Assembly: GCA_029783825.1 (NCBI GenBank)
Contig: JAREIK010001466.1
Location: 160,047 to 224,046, forward strand
From: Sapria himalayana
Lineage: Eukaryota; Streptophyta; Magnoliopsida; Malpighiales; Rafflesiaceae
DNA: 64,000 bases
Direction of reading: 5' to 3'
Shown piece by piece: positions 39,240 through 53,231 of this stretch. A program made the position numbers and the translations under genes. The stretch's first letter is position 1. Every line of letters begins with the position of its first letter. The notes below the pieces were generated by a model. It had not been told where the DNA came from and searched no databases. It saw only the letters and a list, made by a program, of their open reading frames with translations.

Positions 39240-40661
39240 GATAAATTACATCGTAACAAGAAGAGATAGATTTTGTAGATTGCTCCCATAGTCCTGTTTC
39301 ACTTCTCTTCTCATCGTCGTTGAAAGATAGAAAAAATGATAAGTGCTTAATGCCTTAGCATTTTTTGACAAGGAAACTATAAATACAAAATTGGATGTAA
39401 ATGAATAGAATATAAAGATATAAAAATATAAAAGTAAACTAAAATTATAAAAAATAAATAATTTAAATAAAAAAATGAAATAGATTTTTATTTAACCATA
39501 AATGATATTATTTCATTAATAAATAAAATAATAATATATATTAATAAAGTATTTCATATATATATATATATATATTATAGTTATAAATTTATAAGATTTT
39601 CAATTTATTTTTTTTAATATAATAGGAATAATTATAAATCCATAAAATTTGAATCTTTTAGTCATTATAAATTTGAATAATTTAAGTGTTCATTTAATAA
39701 CCATACTGAGATATTTATTTTTAAAATCATCAAATATTTTTTGATGTAATTAAAATAGTTATGTATTAATCTTTAAATATCAACTTATTTTTTTTAATTT
39801 TATGAAAGATTTGAATTTTTTTTATAATTCAAAAATTTCAAATCTTTTAGTTATTATATATATAAAAGATTCTAATAATCATAAAATTATTTTTTTTACT
39901 TTAATAATATAAATATTTACTTGTTTATTCATTAATTCATATATTTTTGCAAATTTTTATATTTAATCAAATAATTGTTTATTTTAACTTTTTATTAGTA
40001 GTTATTTTTATTAATGTTTATTATTAATTAAAATATTTAAAAAATTATTATAATTATATAATAAATTATATAATGTTTTATAATACTAATATTTAAATAT
40101 GATATTTAAAAATTATAGGAAAAAATTTAGTATAATTTTTAAATAATTTATAATAAAAAAATAGTTATTTTAGTCTATTTTAATATAAATTTTTAGTCGT
40201 ATTTATATTTTTTAAAAATTTTTAATCTATAATATATATTTTTATTATTATATAAAGAGATTGTGTCTTTCAAGGATCGCTCATCTATAGACAATGACAT
40301 ACCTTTAATATAAAAAATTAGATAAAATATTATAATAAATAATGCTTAAAAAAATTAAATCATTAAAGATTAGTGATAGAAATTATCACTAACCCAAATA
40401 GATATGGAAAAATCCCTAATTAAATGCATATATTTTGAGAAAATAAATATTAAGGAATAATTGCTTTCAATTATATATAAAATAATAAAAAAATAAATTT
40501 AGATAATTTTTTAGCGATGGGATTTGTCTCGTTCTAATTTGCTAGGGATATTCCATCTCTAATTTCGTCGCTAATTTTCCATCTTTTTATTAAGTGAATA
40601 TCTACGATAATTTTAGTGATGGAAGATTTTCATTTGAACATTTCCATCACTAATCTATCAA
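39240..40661 (-). repeat. 5' leader and subterminal region of CACTA B
   Basis: 39270-39370 is the complement of C 46880-46990: ATGCTAAGGCATT, AAGCACTTA, GAGAAGTGAAAC(A/G)GGACTA. It would be the 5' leader of the transposase transcript. 40260-40310 matches 45735-45790 (GTCTATAGATGAGCGATCC on the complement). 40500-40660 carries GATGGAA/TTCCATC and GCTAGGGA subterminal repeats, with a possible degenerate terminus at 40595. The TATC array starts at 40662. Confidence 0.75.
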
Positions 40662-43600
40662 TGTGTATATCTATATGTCTAACTAAAATATGTCTATTTA
40701 TATGTATATTTATCAGTTTATCTATCTTTCGATCTATCTATTGATCTATCTATCCATTTGTCTATCTATCTATCTACCTATATGTCTATCTATCTTTCTA
40801 TTTTTCTGTCAATCAATCAATCAATCTAATTATCAATCAATCTATCTATCTGAATATATATTTCTCTATCTATTTGTCTATCTATTTGACTATAATCTGC
40901 CTATCTATCTATCTATCTATCTATAATACAATATATCTATCCATATATCTATCTATCTATCAATCCAACTCTCTATCCATCTAACTATAAGTATATCTAT
41001 CCATCTTTCTATCTGTCTGTCTATCAATATATTTATATCTGTATATCATTTTGTGGATTTATCTATCTGTCTATCTATTGATCTCTCTATTTGTCTATAT
41101 ATATCTGTCAATCTTTTGGTCTATCTATCTGTCTGTTTATGTGTCTATCTATCTATCTATATATCTATATATCTATATATTTTTCTATCTATATGTCTAT
41201 TTACAATATATATAATAGCCTATCTATCAATTAATCTATCTATCTGTCTATCTATCTATATATCTATCTATTTGCCGATCTATCTATTTATTTAGGTGTG
41301 TGTGTGTGTGTGTGTATCTATCTATCTATTTATCTATCTACCTATCTATCCATATGCCTATCAATTTGTTTATCTATCTAATAATTTGTCTATCTATCTG
41401 TCTATCTATCTATCTCTCTACCTTTCTATCAATATTTATATCAATCTGTCTGTCTATCTTACTTTTAATCTCTCTATCAATTTATCTTTTAATCTATCTA
41501 TCAATCTTCTATTATTAATTGTATATAAATTTTTCTATCAATCTATCTATCTATTTATCTATCTACCTTCATATATATATATATATATCTGTCTGTCTAT
41601 CTATCTATATGCCTTTCTATCTGTTTAATTGTTTATTTATCTATCTATCTGTCTGTCTGTCTGTCTATCTGTCAATCAGTCAATCTATCTTTCTATCTAA
41701 CTATCTCTCTATCTATATATCTTTATGTCTATATATTTGTCTATCTAAATTTCTATCAATCAATCTATCTATATATTTATCTATGTATCTATCTATCTAT
41801 CTATCTATTTATCTCTCTATCTATATATTTAACTTTCTAAATGATTATCTATTAGTATATATATCTATCTATCTATATAATTAACTTTCTAACTATCTAT
41901 CTATTAGTCTATCTATCTATCTATTTTTCTATCTGTCTATCAATCTATATGTCAATTTATTTGTCTTATCTATTTGGATATCTATCTATCTATATATAAG
42001 TTTATCTTTATATGTATCTCTCTATTTATCTATTTGCCTATATATTTATTTAATTATTTGTCAATCTATCTGTCTATCTATTTATTTATCTATATATATA
42101 TATCTGTCAAAAATATGTCTATCTATCCGTCTATCTATTTGCCTATCTATTTGTATGATTATTTGTCAATCTATTTGTCTATCTATTTATTTATCTATAT
42201 ATATATCTATCAAATATATGTCTATCTATCCGTTTATCTATCTGTCTATATATTTGTCTATCTATGTATCTATATATCTATCTACCTATCTTTTTGTCTA
42301 TATTTTTGACAATCAATATGTCAACCTATCAGTTTATATATCTATCTATCTTTATGACTATCTATATGACTATCTATATGACTATCTATCTATCTAATAT
42401 TCTATCTATAAATCTTTTTATCTATTTATATGTTTATCTATCTGTCTATGTATCTTTCTATCAAACTTTCTATCTATATGTCTATTTATTTCTCTTTCAA
42501 TCTGTCTATCAATATGACTATCAATCTATCTTTTAGAGTATCTGTCTATCTATTTGTCTATTCATCTGTATATATTTCTGTCTAATGATCTATCAGTTTA
42601 TCTTTTTATCTATACATAAGTCTATCTTTCTATCTATCTCTCTGTCTATCTGTCTATGTTTGTGTGTGTGTGTGTGTGTGTGTATATCTCACTAACTATC
42701 TATCTATTTATCTATTTGTCTATCTTTCTCTCTATCTATCAATCAATCAATATGTTCATTTATTTGTGTATATATTTATCTATCTTTCTATATATTTATT
42801 CATCTATCTATCCATCTATCTATCTATTTATCTATTAATTTTTCTAATAATTTATCAAACTATCTGTCTATGTATCTGTCAATCTATCTATGTATATGTT
42901 TATTTATCTATCTATCTATTTATCTATATATTTGTCTATCAATCCATCTATTTATTTGTCTTTCAATTTGTCTATCAATCAATCAATCTATCAATTTATG
43001 AATCTCTCTATGAATCTATCTATCAATCGATATATCAATCTTTCTACCAATCTATCTATTGATTTTTTTATCAATCTATCTATCAATCTGTGTGTGTGTT
43101 TGTGTGACTATCTATCTATCTATATATCTATCTATCTATATATGTATAAATCTATCTATCATTCTATCAAATTAATCTATCTATTAATCTATTTAACAAT
43201 CTTTTTTACAATCTATCTATTAGTCTATCAATTGGTCTATCTATATATCTATCAATTTGCTATCAATATGTTTACAATCTATCTATCAATCTATCTTTCA
43301 ATCTATCTTTCAATCTTTCTATCTGTCTATCTATCTATCTATCGGCCTATGTATCTATATATCTATCTATGTATCTATTTATCTATCTTTCTCTCATCTC
43401 TCTATCTATCTATATGTCTATATATCTATCTATAAGTCTATCTATCTATCTATATCTTTATATATTGTATATTTATCAGTCTTATAATCTATCTATCTAT
43501 CTTTCTGTCTATCTATCTATTGATTTATCTATCTATCTATCTATCTATCAATCTATGTATTAATTATATATCTAACAGTCTATTAATCAGTATGGTAATC

Positions 43601-45245
43601 TTTCTATCAAACTATCTATCGATTTATCTTTCTATCCATCTATATTTCTATTAATGTGTCAACTTGTCTATCTGTTTTTCTGTCTATTTGTTTGTCTGCC
43701 TGCCTGCCTAATTGTCTACCTACCTGAGTGTCTTTTCTATCAATTAACCAATCTATCTATCTATCTATTTATCAATATGTCTATCAATCTATCTATCTAT
43801 TAATATATTTGTCTATCTGTTTGTATAACTATATGTTTGTCTATTCTTCAATCTTTCTATAAAAATGCCTATCAAACTATATATAAATCAATCTATCTTT
43901 ATGTCTATCAATCTATCTATTTATCTATCTATCAATCAATTTATCTAACAATCTATCTATTTATGTATATATCTGTCTATCTATCTATCTTTTTATCTAT
44001 CTAACTATATATCTATCTATCTATGTCTTTATTTAGCTATCTATTTGTCTATCTATTTGTCTATCTATTTATCTATCTAACTATCTTTCTATATTTCAAT
44101 TTGTGAATCAATCTGTCTAATTATCGATATATCAATCTATGTATGAATTTATCTATATAACTATCTATCTATGTATTTGTCTATCTATCTGTCTATCTAT
44201 TTATTTGACTATCTCTTTATCCATGTGTCAATCTGTTTGTCTGTCAATGTGATTGACCATATGCCTCCCTGATTGTTTGTTTATCTATTGTTTTTTTTGT
44301 TTTCCTATCTATTTATTTGTCTTTTTGTTTATATGTTTGTGTGTCTTTCTATCGATGTATTTATCTATCTGTCTATCTATATGTCTGTCTATCTATGCGT
44401 CTCTCTATCAATATATCTATCTATCTCTCTGTATATATATATATATATATCTAACTATCTATTTGTCTATCTATTTGTCTAACTATCTTCTATCCATATT
44501 TCTATCTATCAATCTATTTATCTATCTATCTATCTATCTATCTTTATATCTATTTGTTTTTTATCTATCTATATGTCTATATATATATAAATATATCTAT
44601 CTATTTGTCTAACTATCTTCTATCTATCTTTCTATCAATCAACCAATCTATCTTTCTATATATATATATCTGTATATTTATTTGTCTATATCTATCTATC
44701 TGTCTGTCTATCTATCTTTTTGTCTATCCATCTATCTATTTATTTGTTTATCTATTTATCTATCTATAAATCTATCTATCTATATATCTGTCTATGTATC
44801 TTTCTATCTTTTTGACTATCTTTTTGTTTATCTATCTGTCTATCTATTTATTGATCTATCTATCTATGTGTTTATTTATCTATCAATTTATCTATCTACC
44901 ATTTTTCTATATATCTATGTATATATTTATCCATCTATTTATATATCTTTCTATCTATTTGTCACTCTATCTATCTATCTATCTGTCTATTTATCTGTCT
45001 ATCTATCTATCTATCTATTTGTCTATCTATCTATCCATATATATATATATATATACTATCTATATATCTATATAACTATCTATCTATCTATTTATCTATC
45101 TATATATCTATTAGTCTATCTTTTAGTCTACCTATCTGTCTATCAATTTATCTATCTATGTATTTGTTTAACTATCTATCTATCTATTTGTCTTTCTATC
45201 TATCTATATTTCTTTCTATTTATCTAACTATTTATATGTCTATTT
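40662..45245. repeat. TATC/TGTC array between CACTA B and C
   Basis: 4.6 kb of TATC, TGTC and ATTT words with (TG)n tracts at about 41296-41315 and 42659-42683. Longer duplications are visible: about 120 bp at 42040-42260 (TTGTCAATCTAT...CTATCCG twice) and about 145 bp at 44450-44640 (TTTGTCTAACTATCTTCTAT twice). Many long open frames, none meaningful. Its right edge is exactly the CACTA terminus of C. Confidence 0.93.
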
Positions 45246-46860
45246 CACTATAAAAAAATATTTGTTTAGCTACGAAATTTAGCTAGGGAAATAATCCCAA
45301 GTTAATTATCTAGGCATTAGCTAGGGAATATTAAGAGTTTTTTGATTTTACATCGAATTATAAATTATCAATGGATTTGTGATGGATTAGATTTCAAAAT
45401 ATTTGATTGAAAATTATTCCTAGCTAATATTATCGTAAATTTTCACACAAAGAATGGTGGGCATTTTAGCAATAACTTTAAATTTGGATTTTCCCTTGCT
45501 AAATTAATGAAAGATAAATCCCTCGCTAAATAATATTCTGAAATTTTTCTTAATGATTTTATATTTATTTACTAGCGATTATTCATTAAATGATAATTTT
45601 CACAAAATATATGTATTTAAGATATGAATTTTTTTCTTGCTATTTTGGCTTGGGATAATTTTCATCGCAAATCTATAATGAATTAATTTTTTTATATTAA
45701 TTTTTTTTAATATTTTATGTAATTTCAAATATTATAGGTATGTAATGGTCTATGGATGAGCAATCATTGAAAGTCACATTCTTCTCATATAATAATAAAA
45801 ATAGGAATTTATAAATAAATAATTTAGATTAATATAGGCTAAAAACCTATTTTTATGATTATAAAATTTTAAAAAAATTATACAAAATATTTTTTAAAAA
45901 AATTTAATTATTATAATTAAATATTTGTATTTAAAAAACATTAAATAATTAATTATATAATTATAATCATTTTAAAGATATTTTAATTAATAAAAAAACA
46001 TACATAAAAATTACTACTAATATAAAACTAAAATATTTAATTTTATGATTAAATAAATAAAATTTTACAAATATCTGAATTAATGTATAAACAAGTAAAA
46101 ATTTATATTAAAAAAAAATATTTTTATGATTATAGAAATTTTTTAAAAATATTTACTAGAAGATTTTAAATTTTTGAATTATAAAAAAAATTCAAATATT
46201 TCATAAAATTTAAAAACAATAAATTGATATTTTAAGATAAATACATAGATGTTTTAATTACATCAAAAAGATTTTGAAGATTTAAAAAATAAATATGTCA
46301 TTGTGGTTATTAAAAGAACACTTCAATTATTTTTTTAGATTTTTAAAAGAGTTATTTAAAATATTAATAGTGAAATTTTTTTTCCTTGTCCTAAAAACAA
46401 TTAATTTTTATCCCTATAAACACTTTTGAAAAGTACTACCAAACTGACCTTAAGTTGATTTGAATTTAAATTGTATATTTGGTCCCTACTAAAATTTCTA
46501 AGAATTAAGCAATTGAATAAGATCTTTTCTATTAACTTTAAAATTTCATTTTTATTAAAATAATAAAAATATCTTATTTTATTAAACTTCTAACTTTAAG
46601 TAATTTTTAGAATTTTATAAATTATACTTTTATATCAAATAATATGAAATTTAATGTCTCTATAATTATTTCTTATTATATTCATAAAAAATAAATTGAA
46701 TTCATAAAAATTTATAATATACATATATATTATATGAAATACTTTATTATAATATATTATTTTTTTTATTTATGAAATAATATCATTTATGGTTAATAAA
46801 AATCTATTTCTTTTTTTATTTATATTTTAAAATTTTTATAATTTTAGTTTGCTTTTATAT
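45246..46860 (+). repeat. 5' terminus and subterminal region of CACTA C
   Basis: Subterminal words GCTACGAA, GCTAGGGA, TCCCTTGCTAA and AATCCCTCGCTAA occur in the first 300 bp, then AT-rich sequence shared with A (8199-10200) and B (40600-39240). TTAATTACATCAAAAAGATTT near 46256 is the empty site for the MITE of A. Confidence 0.8.
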
Positions 46861-47384
46861 ATTTGTCTCTTTTTTGTTTATTTATAGTTTCCGTGAAATA
46901 TAGAAATGCTAAGGCATTCAAGCACTTAAACCTTTTTATCTATCTTTGTGAAGAGGAAGAGAGGAGAAGTGAAACGGGACTACAGGAGCACATGGTGTCA
47001 AAACAAAGTAACTCAAGTTCATCAACTGATTCTAATGTGATGTATCTGCTTCACTTGAATATCGCTACGATGCAGGTTGTCGGTGTACAATCTGTCATTA
47101 ACTAATAATCTAGTTTCTGATTCCCAACAAATCATAGTTTCTTTTTTTCTGAATGAATATCATGTGGTTCATCTGGCTTGACATTCGAGTTAATGTTAGA
47201 AAAATATGAGCATTTCTTAGAAACTAATCTTCTTTGATTTGGATTTTAGAATTGGTTTTAGTGTAGGTGGTATCATATCTGCATTTTCTTTTTCTTCTTA
47301 GTTGATCACTACTATATTTTTCATTAAGTTTTGTTTCTAATTTGGAATTTGAATTCTACATATTTAGCTATTCTTTTTTTCATT
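46861..47384 (+). other. Leader region of C; most of the TNP2 gene deleted
   Basis: 46880-46990 is the transposase leader shared with B. From 46990 to 47384 I see no tnp2 core, although in B about 1.4 kb of coding sequence precedes the DUF4218-like part. C has therefore lost the N-terminus and catalytic core. The 80-codon open frame at 46863-47105 has no homology I recognise. Confidence 0.55.
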
Positions 47385-49260
47385 AGATGGATATGTGTCA
47401 AATATGGGTAGATGCGTTGATATGAATAATCTTAATATATTTGGAATAAAAAGTCTTGACTGTCATGTATTTATGCAGAGATTAATACTAATTGCATTCC
47501 ATGAATTACTTTCCCTAAGTGCTTGGAAGGTCCTTACAGAACTTTATTTTTCAAACAGCTAACTGTAAGCACAATCAAAATAGATGACATGGTGAGGCTG
47601 GAGAATGAAATTCCACTTATTATTTGTAAGTTTGAATGGATATTCTCATCGAGATTTTTTGACTCAATGAAGGATTTACCAGTCCATTTGGCTTATGAAG
47701 CAAGGATAGCAAGGTCATTGTAATACATGTGGATGTATTCTTTTCAAAGGTAAATACATATAATTTGCTATGTTTTATTATTTCATACATAAAGTAATAT
47801 TGTAAATTAATATAATTGAAATTTAATATTGTGGTTGTAGGTATCTTCATAAGTTGAAATTGAATATTAGAAATAACGCAAAAGTTGAAGGTTCAATTTG
47901 TAATACATATTTACTAGAAGAAGCATCATCATTTTGTTCTTATTATTTTGAGTATCATGTCAAAACAAAGAATAGAAATGTGCCTCAGAATGATAAAGGT
48001 CATGTGATGGTAGAAGATGATTATATGGACAAACTATCTATCTTCAAGCACCCAGAAAGAGCATTTGGAAGAATAATGAAAAGATGTATGATAGATAAAG
48101 AGTACAAAGCAACCCGGAGCTACGTTTTACTTTATTGTGAGGAGGTTGCATCATATATTGAGTATGTATACTTATAATGGTTGTAGGTTAATCATAATTT
48201 AATTTTATCTTTACTAGGAATTATTAAAAATTGATATATATTTTTCTCTCTCTTTTTATATTTGTGCAGTATTTATATTAAGTAGTTAAAATATAGGCAA
48301 CCAATAATTTCTAGCAATGATGTCGATTATATTCTAGAAAAACTAAATTTTCGAATTGGTTCAAAAATTATGTGAGAATTAATAACTTTAAAATTTTTGA
48401 ATTATTTAATTTATTAGTATCTTTTATTGTTAACATAATTTTTTTAATTTATGTCACATGCAATCGATCCTTCAAATGGAGATTCAAATATTTTCATTTA
48501 GAATCTGAGTAAATGCTCGTTTAGATATGTGACAACCTATCCTGGGCATTTTGTTAATAGATATAAATTTCAGACAAACGGGCACGATTCTTATAAAATA
48601 ATAATGAATAGTGGTTTATGCAGTAAATGCTTAAGTTATAGTGAAGATGAGATTGATTATTATGGTAAACTCAAAGAAGTTATTGAGTTGGAGTATCCTA
48701 GACTCGAAAATAATATGATTGTATTATTGAAGTGCATATGGTTTGATCATACATAAAATATGGGCACAAAGATTCATTCAGATTATAATCTAGTAGATGT
48801 TATGCATAAACTTAGATATACATGAAATATGGGAACAAAGATGCATTCATATTATAAGCTAGTGGATGTTAATCATAAACTTATATATAATCGATAAGAG
48901 CCATTTATTATGGCAGTTCAAGCCACTCAAGTATATTTTTATACATGTCCGAGTTTATCTCGTGATAATAGTGATTGATGGGCAATTTGCAAAATCAAAG
49001 CTCGATCAAATTTTGAAGTACCAACATCTTAACAAAGAAGTGCAGACTTAGATATTGAACTGGAATTCCAGAAAGATGACATAAATAATATTGAGCTTAT
49101 GCATGTAGATGAATATCCAGAAAATTTATGTGACTCAAATTGTGGCCTAATAAAAATTAAAGATGATCAATTTCTATCTAAAGATGAGTTTGAACTTCTA
49201 TCAGAATCAGACAAAATTTGAGAAAATTCATTGAAGGATGCTAGTGATGATGATAATTAA
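47385..49260 (+). pseudogene. CACTA TNP2 transposase pseudogene of element C, 3' half only
   Basis: Starts with NMGRCVDMNNLNIFGIKS near 47404, followed in other frames by FFDSMKDLPVHLAYEARIAR (47660-47720). A GT...AG intron at 47750-47840 matches the one in B. DUF4218-like coding runs at 47854-48177 (AKVEGSICNTYLLEEASSF, FKHPERAFGRIMKR). DUF4216 coding follows at 48529-49260: GHFVNRYKFQTNG, EIDYYGKLKEVIELEYPRLE, EPFIMAVQATQVYF and an acidic tail ending DASDDDN at 49260. It carries the same 69-bp duplication as B. It lacks the tnp2 catalytic core and has several stops, so it cannot encode a transposase. Confidence 0.85.
48761..48898 (+). repeat. 69-bp tandem duplication shared with element B
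   Basis: Units start at 48761 and 48830 (TGGGCACAAAGATTCATTCA, TGGGAACAAAGATGCATTCA), period 69 bp, in the same position of DUF4216 as in B. Confidence 0.9.
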
Positions 49261-49400
49261 ACTGTTATAATTTTATTATAATATTAAACTATCAAAGACT
49301 TTATATATTTTGTTGAAATCTTTCGGTGTGTTTTATTCTAAAATACATGCTTGTTCATCGTATCTCTATTATTTGTTCTATGTTTTATTTTGTCCAGTAG

Positions 49401-51380
49401 ATGGTGCCCAAAAGACATGGCCATGGTGCAGGTGGACATGGACAGAGAAATGAACTAAATTCATATATTATGTTACATCATGTTGCAAAATTAGTGTCAT
49501 CTCATACCCACCATATCCAGACTTCAACATCATAATCACCATCTTCATTTCTATCACCAACACCATCATTGAGACATCTACTATCACCTTTATCAGATAT
49601 AAGTCCACCAACCATTATGCTTCCTTCACACACTTTTGATCTATCTCTATCTTCTACACTACATTTTATGCCGATAGTTCCCCCGTTTACAAAAAAAACG
49701 ACATCATTAAATGTTGTTCCTTCCTCTGAAGTCAGTGCAAAGTTAGTAATTGAGATTGTAGATGAAAGGTAAAAGAATATGTAAATATGTCTTGAAAAAA
49801 ATTTTTTGATGTTACTGTCAGTGTTTTTTTTATATTGTTATAATTTGCTTGTTTTCCATATTATTTATTTATTTGTACAATTTTATTCTATTTCACAGGT
49901 GTCCGACTATAATTACAAATTATTTCAAGAAAATAGTTGATACTAAAGCATTCTCCTGGAAGAAAATTTCTGAATCGACAAAAGGGTCTTATTTTAATTA
50001 CTTTTAGGTAAAAATAACAAAACAAAAGTATTGAAAAATAATTATCTAATTACTTAACTATTATGTTGGTTATTATTCAAGTTGTAAATTATTATGTTCC
50101 TATTGTTAGTATAAATTTTTTGTGATTTTTCTATATATACAATCATTGCACATTGGCGTCAAAATTTGATTGAAAGATAAAGTCATTATGAGAGATCAAA
50201 GCTACTCATTGGTATTATGATTTTGTCCATATATTGAGGAATATGAAAGAAAGACCTATTTTTATATCTGAGGATGACTGGCCGGTGTAGCTTAATTATT
50301 GGGAGGACCCAGATGTGAAGAAAAAAAATCAGATATTGCTAGCAAAACATCGATGAAGTGAGGTAGTTGGACTAGGTTCAAGAATCCGTCAACACACGGG
50401 AGGGTCAAAGTTGAGCATTGAGCACGCTTGAAATTTCATGCAATTTAAAAATTTTAAACATTTATATATTTAGTGGTTGTCCTAATAGTCTAATAAATCA
50501 AATCTATGGATGGATTTATTAATTTTGTTAATTTTTTTAATAATTTGATTTTTTATGACTTAATAAAAACATATTCTTGGCTGGAGAATTAGGTCGAGAT
50601 TCTAATTTTTATGAGATTTTCAGGAAGATACACGTGAAGAAAGTGGATAGTCAGTTTGTTGACAATAAGTCTCAGATGATTACTATAAGAATTTGTTATA
50701 TTAATAAAATTTTATAATACTACAATACATTTTTAAAATTGTTTGGAATGCAAAATATTTATTTTATTTTATGTATATCTAGAATATTATTTTTTTTATT
50801 TTATCTCATGAACTAATGGAAGAACATGTAACAGCTGCTCATTAATAAGTTGAGGGTTACATGGATCTTCAACCAATTGTCTATGAGCCTATTTATTTGG
50901 AGACCACAAAAGGTCGTAAGAAGTAGTGAGTGTATGACATTAGCTCGAAGGGAGTGGCATTTTGTTGTAGTAGTCATGCTTCTAATTCAGCTATCTCACC
51001 AATGGTGGATGAGGCGGTAGAACAACAAGCAATGGAAACAAATCAATGTACTATTTTTATGGAAACCAAAATGAAAAAGAAGAATGAGCAGATATCTCAT
51101 TTGAAGGAAGAAATATATGAAATTAAAGAACAGAAGGATGAGCAGTATATTAATTTGAAGGAAGAAATGTAGGAAATGAAAGAAGAGAAGAAGGAGTAGA
51201 TTATTTATTTGATTGAAGAAATGCAAGAAATTAAAGATATGAATGATGAGATGAAAGAAATTAAGAATGTAATGAAATAGTAAATGTCCTATATAGAGTC
51301 ACAGTTAGCAGAATTGACGCAATAGATAGCATTTCGAGATTCTGTTGCGAAACCTCGCAGGAAAGGCTAGCACAAAATTC
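49401..51380 (+). pseudogene. Second CACTA gene (Transposase_24-like), pseudogene
   Basis: Starts ATGGTGCCCAAAAGACATGG at 49401 (MVPKRHGHGAGGHGQRNEL), then a Ser/Pro-rich part to 49769 and likely introns with GT/AG borders (49770-49899, and from 50009). The conserved domain lies at 49900-50430 with KGSYFNYF, LNYWEDPDVKKKNQILLAKH and RIRQHTGGSKLSIEHA, the HxGGSxxxxxHA signature of plant transposase family 24 (Ptta/En/Spm). ELGRDSNFYEIFRKIHVKK follows near 50587-50640. The C-terminal part (50995-51290) is a charged coiled coil, METKMKKKNEQISHLKEEI. Stops at 50288 and within the coiled coil kill it. In intact elements this protein is thought to bind the subterminal repeats and assist TNP2. Confidence 0.78.
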
Positions 51381-52264
51381 CCTACTAATTATGAGGATGA
51401 TTTCGTATGAAAATTATTTCTGAACTATTATGGATTTTTGTCTGTGTAGCAAAACATGATAGGATTTTTTTATAGGTTTCAATTTTTTTTATTCTGGTTT
51501 TGTTCTTTGCTTTGTTGATTTATCTAATAATGAATCTTTGTAGGACACATTATGTGAGACAAATGAAAAAATTTTGATTCAAAGCATTCAGACATTGCCA
51601 CGGTCCTTCCAATGGGTGGGTCTCATATTTACCGATTTCAGCTTGATCAAAAGGAGGCCTAGCTTCTATTATTTTCATTATTCCTAAAACATTTTATTTT
51701 TGCACTCTCATTCTCTCTAAACATCATTACTGGACATCATTTAGATTTTTGTTGAAGCTGTATGCCTATAAACTTTAATTTGTGTTTGTTCATGTCTATA
51801 ATAACTATTTTTATATATCTGTGAATATGTTTATGCGTCCCTAAATTTTTTGGGTAGAGTTTTAGCCTATTATAGGTATGTGAAAGCCTTGGTTGGTCCT
51901 CCATGGTACTGGAAACAACACCTTAGCTTCTGAAGCTGTGAGATGAACCAAAAAAATTAATTCCACGCAAATGTAGGTTTGTTCTTGATACTCTTATTTT
52001 GTGCAGATATACGTCGTCGTAGTTCAGATCTGCAACTTCTTGTTATCGGTTATTGGTTAGTAAATGTAGTGTGTTATGCTCCATGTGTAGGTGTAACAAT
52101 GTTCTCTATCTATGTGGAGTACCACAGAAAAAAGAACTAGAAATGCTGACAATGCCTAAGAGACATATATGCATGTTTTTTAAGTCCTATATTATTTTCT
52201 TCTATTGTCTTTGATGTTATGCATATTTGCATGAAAGTACAAGTGTGTGTGTCATCTAAGGCTA
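51381..52264 (+). other. 3' region of the second gene of C
   Basis: No further domain. 52079-52160 (CTCCATGTGTAGGTGTAACA, GTTCTCTATCTATGTGGAGT) matches the complement of 63090-63190 in element E, so it is inherited CACTA sequence, probably exon or 3' UTR. Confidence 0.6.
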
Positions 52265-52640
52265 GGTGATTATATATACGTACATATAATACTATAGTAT
52301 ATACGTACATATATACTTGGTATAATTGTATGTATATACTAAGTATATATCTACGTATATACGGAGTATATAAGTATATATATCGAGTATATATGTTCAT
52401 ATATACTGAGTATATTTGTATGTATATATTCAGTATATATTTTCATATATACTGAGTATATTTTTATGTATATACTCAGTATATACATACATATATACTG
52501 TAGTATATATTTATTTATATACTCGGTATATACATACTTTATACTGTAGTATATACATACATATATACTTGGTATATAATTAGTTTTATACTGTAGTATA
52601 TACATACGTATATACCGAGTATATACATTAGTTGGTGCAT
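52265..52640. repeat. Palindrome minisatellite of element C, first block
   Basis: TATATACTGAGTATATTT, TATACATACATATATACTG and TACTGTAGTATA words; same family as 15890-17783 in B. Open frames on the minus strand (Ile/Tyr-rich) are artefacts. Confidence 0.88.
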
Positions 52641-53139
52641 ATATTTATTTGTAGACATGTATATATTGACATACGTACACACTCATTTACACACAGACAC
52701 ACTTAAATATATAATTGCTCAGGCTGGTCTGGTCATCATCGTGCATTGCTCACTGATGTAGGCAATAAAAGTCATTGATATTAGACGTTTCCTATAAATG
52801 TGAGATGATGATATCTCTGGTCCAAGCCAGCCAGGAAGCTAGAAGTTGGTCTTAAAAATCTTAGTAATTATATTGATATGCAATTATCAGATTGTACAAA
52901 GCGAACATATGAGTAAATAAGTTTTTTTGCTCTAGGTTCTGCAATGATTGGTTCTAATTGTACTAAGTCTTAGAATGATAATGATGATGATGCTCATGTA
53001 GTGTCATGTAATTCTGGTCCATGAGGAATATCGGGTCATATTTTGGGAAAAACAGCTCCCATCCTCATCAAAAACTCGCTCAATCTCAAGTTCATCAGTT
53101 GCGCATCATCGCCCGCCCTACTTTTATTATTAGCAACAA
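52641..53139. other. Spacer between minisatellite blocks in C
   Basis: Ordinary-complexity sequence (GTCCAAGCCAGCCAGGAAGC near 52820) with no recognised domain. Confidence 0.4.
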
Positions 53140-53231
53140 CATAGGTGGTAGCGGCAGTAGTGGCGGTAGCGGCAGCAGTAGTAGTAGAAGTGGCAGTGGT
53201 AGCGGCAGCAATAGTAATAACAACAAATGTG
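53140..53231 (+). repeat. GGTAGC/AGTAGT trinucleotide-type microsatellite (Gly/Ser)
   Basis: GGTAGCGGCAGTAGTGGCGG-type repeats, in one frame a Gly-Ser run of about 25 residues. It lies in an 81-codon open frame (53021-53266) that runs into the minisatellite and has no other sign of being a gene. Confidence 0.7.

Larger units (their letters stand above)
14994..40661 (-). mobile_element. CACTA (En/Spm) element B, minus strand, heavily expanded and decayed
   Basis: The 3' terminus at 14994 reads CACTACAAGAAAA, the classic plant CACTA end, followed by GCTAGGGA/TCCCTAGC subterminal repeats. Going right, the order is 3' block, palindrome minisatellite, TNP2 pseudogene on the minus strand (21629-25122), then 5' leader and 5' subterminal blocks (39240-40600) homologous to those of C and A. 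A degenerate terminus, complement CACTTAATAAAAAGAT, lies at 40595; STR-like sequence runs on to 40661. About 25.7 kb is far above the usual 5-12 kb. The excess is satellites, GATA/TATC arrays, an ARF1 retrocopy, and hAT and gypsy scraps. Whether it is one swollen element or two remnants cannot be proven here. Confidence 0.65.
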
